NCBI GenBank assembly: GCA_020634615.1 | Contig: JACKBI010000009.1 | Coordinates: 1 to 64,000 of the forward strand | Direction: 5' to 3' | Length of the DNA: 64,000 nt | DNA from: Anaerolineales bacterium | Lineage (GTDB): Bacteria; Chloroflexota; Anaerolineae; JAAEKA01 | Shown: positions 44,677 through 52,444 of the stretch, in pieces | How positions within the stretch are numbered: the first letter of the stretch is position 1 | Layout of the letters: every line of letters starts with the position of its first letter | Position numbers and translations under genes: made by a program | Notes under the pieces: generated by a model | What the model was told of the DNA's origin: nothing | Database searches by the model: none | What the model saw: only the letters and a program-made list of their open reading frames with translations

Positions 44677-45360
44677 TCAGGCTCCTGCAAGCATATTGAT
44701 CGCGCTGCCGGCAATTCCGGTCAACGTGACCAGCGATACCGTAGACTGTAGTAACATAATCATCTTCGCCCGCCTTGTCAAAGGCGGCGTATCCGTGGGA
44801 CCAAATGCAAAACTGGTGGTAAAGGCCAGGAAAAGGTAATCCGAATATTTGGGCGTCCACTCGTCATAATGTGGCAGCTCGCCGGCGCGCTGTGGGAACA
44901 GAAAGTCCCATGCCTCGTCCTCACGCGGCACCTCCTCCACACCGGGCGGATCGACGATCCAGTACCAGATCGAGAAGATCAGGATGTTTGAGATCGCCAT
45001 CAGGACCACATCCAACAGCAAGACCCTGACGACCTGCGGCGTCAGGCCAAACAGGACGGTGATCAGCGATGCCAGGTTCATGAACAAGCCCAAGGTCAAG
45101 AAACCATTGACGACTATGATGGCCTTGAAAAGCGCGCGCCTGCGGTTCAGCAGCCACAGGATCACCAGCAACATGGCCAGCAGCGCCCGCAGCACCAACC
45201 CTCCCTCTGGCAGCCCTGTTGAGTCCAATTTCTGGACAAACTTGGCCAGCGCGCCGTATGTCGTGCTGTAGGAAATCGTGCTCTGCACCATCAAAATGCC
45301 AAGCATGACCAGAACGACCATGGAAAGGGACAGTGTACGCTTGCGGAAGAACTGTGTCAT
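44677..45360 (-). CDS. DUF1345-like membrane protein
   Basis: 227 residues, about five helices. The C-terminal segment YLFLAFTTSFAFGPTDTPPLTRRAKMIMLLQSTVSLVTLTGI is typical of the DUF1345 family, which has a pore-loop-like TTxxFxxTD stretch recalling two-helix ion channels. The family's role is unknown. The N-terminus (TQFFRKRTLSLSMVV) places the first helix correctly. It leads an operon with the following membrane protein gene, one base apart. A repeat island lies upstream. Confidence 0.75.
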   Translation of the reverse strand: MTQFFRKRTLSLSMVVLVMLGILMVQSTISYSTTYGALAKFVQKLDSTGLPEGGLVLRALLAMLLVILWLLNRRRALFKAIIVVNGFLTLGLFMNLASLITVLFGLTPQVVRVLLLDVVLMAISNILIFSIWYWIVDPPGVEEVPREDEAWDFLFPQRAGELPHYDEWTPKYSDYLFLAFTTSFAFGPTDTPPLTRRAKMIMLLQSTVSLVTLTGIAGSAINMLAGA

Positions 45361-45383
45361 TCATCCTTACCTGCTCTTACAAG

Positions 45384-45504
45384 CTGTGTGAAAAGTCGCC
45401 CGTTCAGTCTTCGGAAGTCGCCGAGTCAAAATAAGGGGTCTGTCAAAACCGTTGAAGGCCAGTCGTGACAGTCGTTCGGCGACTTCCGAAGACTTTTCAA
45501 ACAG
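45384..45504. repeat. Family B element, copy 1
   Basis: 121 bp with outer inverted ends CTGTGTGAAAAGTC (45384-45397) and GACTTTTCAAACAG (45491-45504; 13 of 14 pair), and a perfect inner inverted repeat GTCTTCGGAAGTCGCCGA (45407-45424) with its complement at 45476-45493. The inner part is shared with 57107-57193. No coding capacity. Confidence 0.75.
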
Positions 45505-45520
45505 TCTCTTAAAATAGCTG

Positions 45521-45691
45521 CTCACCGCTCGGGCCGGTCTCCGACCGAGACCCGCTGTTTTCATCCATCGGGATGTCGGCAGGTCGTCGAGGCGCCTGTC
45601 TTGGAGGTAGCTCGCTCGGGCTGGTCTCCGACCGAGGCCCGCTGTTTTCATCCATCGGGGTGCTGGCAGGCCGGCGAGGTGGCTGTCTTGA
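45521..45691. repeat. Tandem direct repeat, two copies of about 85 bp
   Basis: Copy 1 about 45521-45605 and copy 2 about 45608-45691 share GACCGAGRCCCGCTGTTTTC, then ATCCATCGGG and a GGCAGG-rich end ending CTGTCTTG. The palindromic core GGTCTCCGACC resembles the core of family A elements. It may be two adjacent insertions or an internal duplication. Confidence 0.8.
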
Positions 45692-45850
45692 ATTACGTGT
45701 GTAACTACAACCAAACAGAGCGCAGCTCAACGACATCTTGCTTCAACTGCACAATCACGTCGTTGCTGCTGGTTGTGCTCGCCTTTATACCACAGGTCGC
45801 TTGTATAACAAACCGTTACTCACGTCCGTCGTGACGTACTGACTCCGAAT

Positions 45851-45964
45851 CACACAACAGTTGCTCGGCGAGGGCGCCCACCTTCGTCGAGCAACTGTTG
45901 TGTGAGGTCTATTCCGTGGCGACTTGAAGTGACGGCTATTCGTCCTGTCACTCCAAGTCGCCAC
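45851..45964. terminator. Two large hairpins downstream of the YeeE/YedE gene
   Basis: CACACAACAGTTGCTCG (45851-45867) pairs perfectly with 45888-45904 (17 bp). GTGGCGACTTGAAGTGAC (45916-45933) pairs with 45947-45964 (17 of 18 bp). The second lies five bases after the stop codon of the minus-strand gene. No poly-U run is present, so they may be palindromic repeats that also end transcription. Confidence 0.6.
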
Positions 45965-45968
45965 CTGC

Positions 45969-47558
45969 TCAGGCAGGCACGGTTTTCATCTCCGCATCCT
46001 CGCCCGATTCGGTTGGGGGGGCGGTGGGGACGGTGGTCTCTTCATAGGCCGGCCGATCGCTGTAGAAGGCGGAAGCGAACAGCGTCAGAAACAGCGGGAT
46101 TAGCGTAACCGGCAACCACGCGACCATGTCGCCATCGTAGCCGGTATAACCGCCCAAGGTGTAAATCGCCACCAGGACGGTCGCAATTATGCCGATGATG
46201 ACCATCCAGGCGATACCTCTGTCTCGCATCATGTTAAAGTATTTGTTTCCGTCTCCCTGGTGCTTAGACGTCTGGTCATCGCTTTCAGTTGAGGCGGCTG
46301 GTATCGTGATGCTTCGCTTCCTTGGGAGCACCTTGTCGGGACAATCCCTGTAGATCAATCTGGCGGCAATGAGCATCGTGATGATCACGACGACGGCGAA
46401 GAAAATCCCTGACATCGCCATCTGGAAGATGCCGCTCAAAATGTGACCCGATGCACATCCACCGGCCATGCGGGCGCCGAACAGCACCATGAAGCTACCG
46501 ATGGACACGCCTATCGCTCGTCTGATCTGTGAATCACCAAACCGATTGGCCCACGTAGGCGGGAGTACTCTCCTGAACGCCGTGTAGCGCTTGGAAATCA
46601 GCAGCGCCGAGAAGAAGGCGCCCAAGTACGTCCCAACGTCGGAAAACGGTTCCCATCCGATGGTCTGCTGCACATTCTGTGAATATGCATTGTTCGGTGT
46701 CATATATGACACGAGCCAGGAATATGTGGTCGACTCGCCGAAGATCTGGTGCAGTATGATGCCCGCTACGATGAACAAACCAACCGCGATGGCAACAACT
46801 ACAAGCACCGGTCCAAAGGTGTTTGGTTCTGACGAGAGTGCACGTACGAACTTCTCGGCCTTGCCACCTTTTCTGGCGATCGAACCTTCGAGGAGATAGG
46901 TGACATTGTCATCGCGGCGCTCCTTCAAAACCGGATTGTCCTCGTCGTGCCCGAGTTTGCCGCGCAGTTGAGCCCGAATACACACATGTTTAGAACCAGC
47001 ATATCTCGGGGTAAACCACGCAATGACTATCAGTAAGGCGGCAAACGGAATCGCCAGGAGGAAAAGATTGATCGGAGTGCTTTCTGCAATCGTCTTCCCG
47101 GTGATCAAAATCTCGCCGTAGTTGTTCGTGTTGACCAACCACTGGCCGACGGCCGTGGCTGAGAGCAATGTCCACGCCAGGGCCCCTACGATTCCGGCCG
47201 GCACAGCATAGAGCGCATCGCGGCGACCCTCTCCCAATGCCATCCACTCAGACCCGGGGAAGTAGCCAGAGATGGCCATGCCGGTGCCAAAGAGGATTCC
47301 GCCGAGCAGGATGCCCCAGATGTACATATTCTTCAAACCAAAATGCATGTCCACGCCCAGCGCGTATAGCCCATATAACGTCAGAACTGCGACGGCGCCG
47401 CCCACCGTCACACAGCCGATGAAGAGGCGATCCTTCCAACGTGCCAGGCGAATAATTGATTCAGGATTGGCGATGCCCCACAACTCAGCTGCGGCGCCAA
47501 TCCCGAAGCCGATCAAGAGCCCAATCCATTGGGGAGCAGTGATAGAAATGTCAAACAT
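45969..47558 (-). CDS. YeeE/YedE-family (DUF395) sulfur-compound transporter-like protein
   Basis: 529 residues, ATG after GGAGGTACCATC. Two DUF395 halves, about 5-200 and 270-440, with an inter-half cytoplasmic segment rich in charged residues (GKLGHDEDNPVLKERRDD). The second half keeps the signature MAGGCASGHILSG with its Cys; the first half has GMAISGYFPGSEW (98-105), with Phe100 where many YeeE proteins carry a Cys. YeeE relays thiosulfate through successive Cys residues, so transport may be altered. A final charged 75 residues ends in a helix pair. No TusA or rhodanese gene is beside it. Confidence 0.87.
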   Translation of the reverse strand: MFDISITAPQWIGLLIGFGIGAAAELWGIANPESIIRLARWKDRLFIGCVTVGGAVAVLTLYGLYALGVDMHFGLKNMYIWGILLGGILFGTGMAISGYFPGSEWMALGEGRRDALYAVPAGIVGALAWTLLSATAVGQWLVNTNNYGEILITGKTIAESTPINLFLLAIPFAALLIVIAWFTPRYAGSKHVCIRAQLRGKLGHDEDNPVLKERRDDNVTYLLEGSIARKGGKAEKFVRALSSEPNTFGPVLVVVAIAVGLFIVAGIILHQIFGESTTYSWLVSYMTPNNAYSQNVQQTIGWEPFSDVGTYLGAFFSALLISKRYTAFRRVLPPTWANRFGDSQIRRAIGVSIGSFMVLFGARMAGGCASGHILSGIFQMAMSGIFFAVVVIITMLIAARLIYRDCPDKVLPRKRSITIPAASTESDDQTSKHQGDGNKYFNMMRDRGIAWMVIIGIIATVLVAIYTLGGYTGYDGDMVAWLPVTLIPLFLTLFASAFYSDRPAYEETTVPTAPPTESGEDAEMKTVPA

Positions 47559-47804
47559 GATGGTACCTCCGATACCGCATTTGATGAGTGATTAAGCCGA
47601 TGCTTGCTGCAGTGCTGCGACCTGTTGGGCTGGTCAGCCGCCGGTGCATCGGGAGCCGCTGCGCCGGACTTTGCAGACTGCACTTGTTTGTTCTTTGCCC
47701 AGAATGGTTCTCCTTGAGTTGGTGATGGGTATGAGATGGATCGTGTACAACTTAAGAGTTATGGCCTTACTGGCACCTTGCTCGATTGGATCGCTCGCCG
47801 TCGC

Positions 47805-48068
47805 CTATGCTTGGTCGCAATTCGCGCCTCGGATGTCAGACGAACCGCCCACAGTGTTTTCATCCTGACTCTGTTGTCCATCAAACTTGGCGACCGCGAC
47901 TCGACCGTACTCGGCCAGCAAGAATGTCACGAGGGCCTCTACGCTGGGAAAGGAACGACGACTGCCGGTGGCTGAGCGATCGATGGTGGCAATCCAGGTC
48001 ACCTCATCGTCACTCCGAACCAACCAAAGACGAAGCAGATACGAGGCATATGTCGTGCGTGGCTCCAC
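47805..48068 (-). CDS. Small conserved hypothetical protein
   Basis: 87 residues from GTG 48068, after AAAGGAAGG. The pattern YASYLLRLWLVRSDDEVTWIATIDRSATG, then RRSFPSVEALVTFLLAEY, recalls small proteins common in Chloroflexota, with a beta-sheet then a helix. No function is known. It is divergent from the SARP regulator gene, and that gene's promoter -35 box starts one base from this gene's first codon. The gap 47559-47804 downstream of it holds only short frames. Confidence 0.6.
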   Translation of the reverse strand: MEPRTTYASYLLRLWLVRSDDEVTWIATIDRSATGSRRSFPSVEALVTFLLAEYGRVAVAKFDGQQSQDENTVGGSSDIRGANCDQA

Positions 48069-48122
48069 TTGTCGCTTGCCTTCCTTTCGACTATAATATT
48101 ATGAGAAGCGCATCACAATATT
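48069..48122 (+). promoter_or_regulatory. Promoter with overlapping operator-like dyad for the SARP gene
   Basis: TTGTCG (48069-48074), 17-base spacer, TATAAT (48092-48097). A dyad AATATTATGA (48095-48104) with TCACAATATT (48113-48122; 9 of 10 pair, 8-base spacer) overlaps the -10 box. ATCACAA is repeated at 48112 and 48123. This is a plausible site for autoregulation. Confidence 0.6.
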
Positions 48123-48219
48123 ATCACAACCGCGCGTCGAGTGCTGGAAAAGAGCTTGTAACAGCGCCTCTGTTTGCGGCAGTCGCTGAGGTGCTGCCGG
48201 CGCGTTTCAGGAGCACAGC

Positions 48220-51200
48220 GTGGCTCATCTTTCGTTTTCCTTGTTCGGTGGTTTCACAGTCGCATTGGATGGGCAGTTAGTCACGGCCTTCGGCACAAAC
48301 AAGGCGCGTGCGCTGCTCGCCTACCTTGCTGTCGAGGCGGCGCGACCTCACCGGCGCGCATCCCTTGCGAACATGTTCTGGCCTGAGTCGTCCCAACAGA
48401 AAGCTACGCACAACCTCAGCCAGACCTTGCTGCGGCTGCGTTGTGCGCTGGGCGAGAACGACGTAGACAGCGCAACCCGCCCACCCTTTTTATTGGCTAT
48501 CGGCCAGGACATCCAGTTCAACGCCGAAAGCGACTACCAGCTCGATGTCGCCGACTTTCTGTCGCTGATCGACTCCTACCGCCAGCACAAGCACACCCAA
48601 ACCGATGGATGCTGCGTATGTATGGGGTGGCTGAAACAGGCTGCCGACTTATATCGCGGCGATCTGCTCGCGGGTTTCGCTGTGCGCGATAGCGTGCCAT
48701 TCGATGAATGGCACGTTGTGCAGCAGGAAGCGTTGCACAACCGGGGCCTTGAAGTGCTGGGCGTGCTCGCAGACTACCATGAACGACGCGGCGAGTTGGC
48801 GCAGATGCTTGAGTACGCGCGCCGCTTGATCGCGCTCGAGCCGTGGCACGAGCGAGCCCACATCCAGGTCATGTCCGCCTTGGCGCAGAGTGGCGAAGAA
48901 GCGGCCGCGCTCGAACAGTATGCAGCTTTCAGCCGGATCCTGGCGCAGGAATTCGGCATCAAGGCGTCGCCAGAAGCCACCGGGCTGTATGAAAAGATAC
49001 GCAGGCGACGCGCGCATAGCCGGACCGAGCAGCCGGCGGTTGATACGGCGCCGCCCGCGCTTGACGAGCGTCGCCAGGTGACAGCCCTGCTCGTTCGTTG
49101 GCTTGCACCAAACATCGATGATCCTGAAGAGATGCTGGATGGGTTGGCGAGTTTCGCAGAAACAGTCACACAGGTTAGCGAGCGCCATGGTGGGTGGCTC
49201 CAACCACATCCGGGCACCGACTTTCTGGTCTACTTCGGCTATCCGATGGCCCAGGAGGACGCAGCCCGCCGTGCTGTCAGGGCGGCGCTGGCCTTGATTG
49301 CTGCGTGCCGCGATCAGGTTCGCATTGGCATCCACACGGGCATGATGGTGAGCCATGGCGCTGAGTTGGTGGGCAACGTCCCTGATCTGGCGGGTGACTG
49401 CCAGCGATTAGCCGAGCCGGGCTGGGTGGTGATAACGGCTGATACGGAGCGCCTTGTGCGTCGCTGGTTTGTATGCCAGCCGATTGATCTGGGGGGCTCG
49501 GACACGACGAGCGCGATCTATCGGGTGCCCAGTGAGCACCCCGGCCAAAAGCCTTTCGATTGGCTCGATCAGAGGCGACCCACGCCCATGGTCGGGCGTG
49601 AGGAGGAACTGCGACAGCTAGCAGCCTGCCTGGATCGAGTGAAGGCAGGACAGGGCCAGGTCGTCACCGTGTGTGGTGAACCGGGGATTGGCAAAACGCG
49701 CCTAACATACGCGTTCAGGCAGATGTGCGCCTGGCCGGCCACGTGGCTGGAGAGTCACTGTTCACCCCTTTTTCAGAACACAAGTCACTATCCAATCACG
49801 GACCTGCTGGAGCAGTTTCTGGGCTGTAAAGACGACGACGATGCCCCGACCAGGCGGGCCAAACTTGAGGAGGCACTCGTCCGAAATGACCTGGCGTCGC
49901 CGCTCATGGTCCGATTGCTCTCCCTGGCGCTCAATCTGCCGGATGATACTTCCCCGTCCCGACCCATTACCGAGGACCTGCGCGAGCGCATGCGCGAGGC
50001 ATGCCTGGCGTTGCTGCAACGAGAGGCGGCTCGACAGCCAGTGATGCTATTGATCGAAGACCTGCACTGGGCCGACCCGACGACGATCACGTGGCTAAGC
50101 CGCTCCCTGGACGCGTTGATCGGGATCCGTTGCGTGCTGTGGCTCACCTGGCGACCGGACTTCGTCGCGCCCTGGCTGCCGCAGCCGCACGAGCTAAAGC
50201 TCTCCCTCGGACCGCTCAATCCGCAGCAGGCTGCTGATCTGGCAAGCGCTGTCGATGACCATCACAACTTGCCCGAAGAGCTTCGCCGGCGCATCGTCAA
50301 GCAAGCCGATGGGATCCCCCTCTATCTGGAAGAACTCACCCGCATGTTCCTCGACGGCACAGCCCGGGAGATGATCACGACGCATCATGGCGTGCCTCTG
50401 CCTGCCACCCTGCGCGACTCGCTCATGGCGCGCCTTGACCGAACGGGCTCGGCCAGGGAGACGGCGCAGTGGGCCGCAGTACTGGGTCGTGAGTTCCAGT
50501 ACCCGGTGCTGCGCGCTGTAGCGCCATTTGCCGAATCGCGCCTGCAAAGCGATCTCGCGACACTTGTTGAGGCGGGCCTGGTTAACCATCTGGTCGAGCC
50601 AATGGCCTATACTTTCAAGCATGCGCTGATCCAGGACGCGGCCTACAGTTCGCTGCTCAAGTCCACGTTGCGCGACATCCACCGGCGCATTGCTGAGACG
50701 CTAACCGCCTGTTTTCCTGTCATCACAGAGATGCAACCCGAGATCCTGGCACAGCACTATAGCCAGGCGGAACTCTTTACCCAGGCAGCGGATTGTTGGC
50801 TACGTGCGGGCGAACGCGCCATAGCGCAAGGAACACCCCAGGAGGCGCGTACTTTCTTCAATCATGCCTTGGCCGCGATCGCGCCGGATGATTGCGAACG
50901 GCGCTGGCGTGGTCTGCAAGGCAGACAGACGGTGTTCGATCTTTTGGAGGATCGCGCGGCACAGCGCGCGGATATTGAGGCTCTGTTGGCGCTGGCGAGG
51001 ACCTGCAACGACGATGTGCGGCTGGCGGAAGCGTTTCTGACGTACGCTGATTATGCTTATCGCGTAGAGGATTATCAGCGGATGCTGGACGCCAGCGAGG
51101 CGGCCATCGCGGCAGCGACTTGCTCCGGAGATCGGTTGTTGGAAGCGCGGGGACTGTCGGCAGAAGTGGTCGCATTGGCTCGCCTCGAGCGTTGGGAGGC

Positions 51201-52149
51201 AGCGCGCCCAATCGTCAATGCAATACTCGCTATCCTGCCAGAGATCACCGATGAGATAGTGCAAACCAATTTCCTGTCCGGACTCGCGCACTACCACTCC
51301 GATGTGGGCGACATATCCTACGCTCTGCAGCTTACCCGGCGCGCTATCGATGTGGCTCGCCGCACAGGCGATCTCGCCCTTGAGAGCCGGCAGGCGATGA
51401 GTGCTGGCTTCGACTACGCCCGCTTGGGGTGCTATGCCGATGCACGCGCCATGTATGAACGCGGTATGGCCCTGGCCGAGACGCTGGGCGCCCAGTTCCT
51501 GCAGACCAACCTCCGGTACGACCTCTCCTACGTATTGTGGTGCTCAGGAGACCGCGACGGCGCACGGTTTTTGGGAGAGAGCGCCTTGCAGGAACTGAGG
51601 GCAACGGGCTACCGCCCGCTTGCAGTGGCAACGTGCCTGGCTTATCTGGGGATGATTCTGGAAGATATGGCAGACTACAGCGTCGCCGCGGATTACTTGG
51701 CCGAAAGTCGGATCCTGGCTAATCAAGGCGGTCTGCACGCATCGGCGATAGAAGCGCAGGCAGTGGAAGCGCGCTGCTTGCTGGCACTCGGGCGGGAAGC
51801 GGAGGCGCGGCAAGCAGCGGCTGAAGTCTGGGCACATTTGCGCGCCCATGGAACCGTGGCAATCGACTTTCCTTCGCGGGTGTACGCCTGTATAGCGGAT
51901 GTCGTCGCGGCAATCGGTCTGCCTGGACTAACCGCCCAGGAAGTGATCGAAGCAGGTTACTCCGAACTGATGCGACAGGCCGACCTCATCTGTGACCCGC
52001 TTTTGCGACGGTCTTTCCTTGAAAATGAAGTTAGCAACCAGGACTTGATCGCTCGCTGCAAGAGCCTAAATAACAGTCCAACATTAAGGACGCGTCAACC
52101 CGATCTTGGCTCGGTCAGGAGACCGGCCAAAGCAGCAACTAATTTTTAG
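48220..52149 (+). CDS. SARP/BTAD transcriptional regulator with cyclase-like, AAA and TPR domains
   Basis: 1,309 residues from GTG 48220, after CAGGAGCACAGC. Order: winged-helix DNA-binding domain (1-95), BTAD helices (100-265), class III cyclase-like domain (about 285-430), AAA/STAND ATPase with VGREEEL, Walker A GEPGIGKT (near 486) and Walker B LLIEDLHWADP (near 610), then TPR repeats (about 850-1250). The cyclase part keeps GTDFLVYFGYP and IGIHTG but lacks the first metal-binding Asp (ALLVRWLAPN), so it is probably inactive. An ATP-driven switch that senses a ligand is expected. The final about 20 residues and the stop codon are encoded by a family A repeat element. Confidence 0.9.
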   Translation: MAHLSFSLFGGFTVALDGQLVTAFGTNKARALLAYLAVEAARPHRRASLANMFWPESSQQKATHNLSQTLLRLRCALGENDVDSATRPPFLLAIGQDIQFNAESDYQLDVADFLSLIDSYRQHKHTQTDGCCVCMGWLKQAADLYRGDLLAGFAVRDSVPFDEWHVVQQEALHNRGLEVLGVLADYHERRGELAQMLEYARRLIALEPWHERAHIQVMSALAQSGEEAAALEQYAAFSRILAQEFGIKASPEATGLYEKIRRRRAHSRTEQPAVDTAPPALDERRQVTALLVRWLAPNIDDPEEMLDGLASFAETVTQVSERHGGWLQPHPGTDFLVYFGYPMAQEDAARRAVRAALALIAACRDQVRIGIHTGMMVSHGAELVGNVPDLAGDCQRLAEPGWVVITADTERLVRRWFVCQPIDLGGSDTTSAIYRVPSEHPGQKPFDWLDQRRPTPMVGREEELRQLAACLDRVKAGQGQVVTVCGEPGIGKTRLTYAFRQMCAWPATWLESHCSPLFQNTSHYPITDLLEQFLGCKDDDDAPTRRAKLEEALVRNDLASPLMVRLLSLALNLPDDTSPSRPITEDLRERMREACLALLQREAARQPVMLLIEDLHWADPTTITWLSRSLDALIGIRCVLWLTWRPDFVAPWLPQPHELKLSLGPLNPQQAADLASAVDDHHNLPEELRRRIVKQADGIPLYLEELTRMFLDGTAREMITTHHGVPLPATLRDSLMARLDRTGSARETAQWAAVLGREFQYPVLRAVAPFAESRLQSDLATLVEAGLVNHLVEPMAYTFKHALIQDAAYSSLLKSTLRDIHRRIAETLTACFPVITEMQPEILAQHYSQAELFTQAADCWLRAGERAIAQGTPQEARTFFNHALAAIAPDDCERRWRGLQGRQTVFDLLEDRAAQRADIEALLALARTCNDDVRLAEAFLTYADYAYRVEDYQRMLDASEAAIAAATCSGDRLLEARGLSAEVVALARLERWEAARPIVNAILAILPEITDEIVQTNFLSGLAHYHSDVGDISYALQLTRRAIDVARRTGDLALESRQAMSAGFDYARLGCYADARAMYERGMALAETLGAQFLQTNLRYDLSYVLWCSGDRDGARFLGESALQELRATGYRPLAVATCLAYLGMILEDMADYSVAADYLAESRILANQGGLHASAIEAQAVEARCLLALGREAEARQAAAEVWAHLRAHGTVAIDFPSRVYACIADVVAAIGLPGLTAQEVIEAGYSELMRQADLICDPLLRRSFLENEVSNQDLIARCKSLNNSPTLRTRQPDLGSVRRPAKAATNF

Positions 52150-52157
52150 GCGTGTCC
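52088..52157. repeat. Family A element, copy 2 (plus degenerate neighbour)
   Basis: 70 bp between GGACGCGTC (52088-52096) and GGCGTGTCC (52149-52157), inverted relative to copy 1; the core GGTCAGGAGACC is palindromic. A degenerate second core (GGCCGGTCTCAGACC) follows within 52165-52215. It encodes the end of the SARP gene. The remaining gap to 52362 contains nothing recognised. Confidence 0.75.
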
Positions 52158-52362
52158 TAACTTCACGCTCTGGCCGGTCTCAGACCGTGCCATCCCGCCA
52201 GTTATTTACGCATAGTTTCTGAAGTCGTGGGCAATGAAGCCGCAAGAGGTTTCAGCCCCATTGCCGCCGGCCGGCCAGCGATCGAACGGGACCATCGGGT
52301 AGCCTCCCCCACGCCGGTTCTCCGCGGCGCTTGCCGAAACCCTGTTAGGCCACTTGGTCAAT

Positions 52363-52420
52363 AAAAAAAGCTCCCTCTCCCGCGACCACGGCCGAAAACC
52401 GGATGGCGAGAGAGGAAGCT
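52363..52420 (-). terminator. Terminator of the sulfatase gene
   Basis: On the minus strand AGCTTCCTCTCTCGC (52420-52406) pairs with 52383-52369 (two G-T pairs), then a run of seven U (52369-52363). Classic rho-independent form, 25 bases after the stop. Confidence 0.85.
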
Positions 52421-52444
52421 CACAGTCTCTGGGAGCGTTGGGAC

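Noticed and set aside
47736..47975. A short frame with LKSYGLTGTLLDWIARRRL recalling a reverse transcriptase segment
   Set aside because: Only this short similarity exists, no YxDD motif, and the frame overlaps the small gene on the other strand. Probably chance.
48220..52149. A functional adenylate/guanylate cyclase within the SARP protein
   Set aside because: The domain lacks the first metal-binding Asp, so it is described as cyclase-like only.
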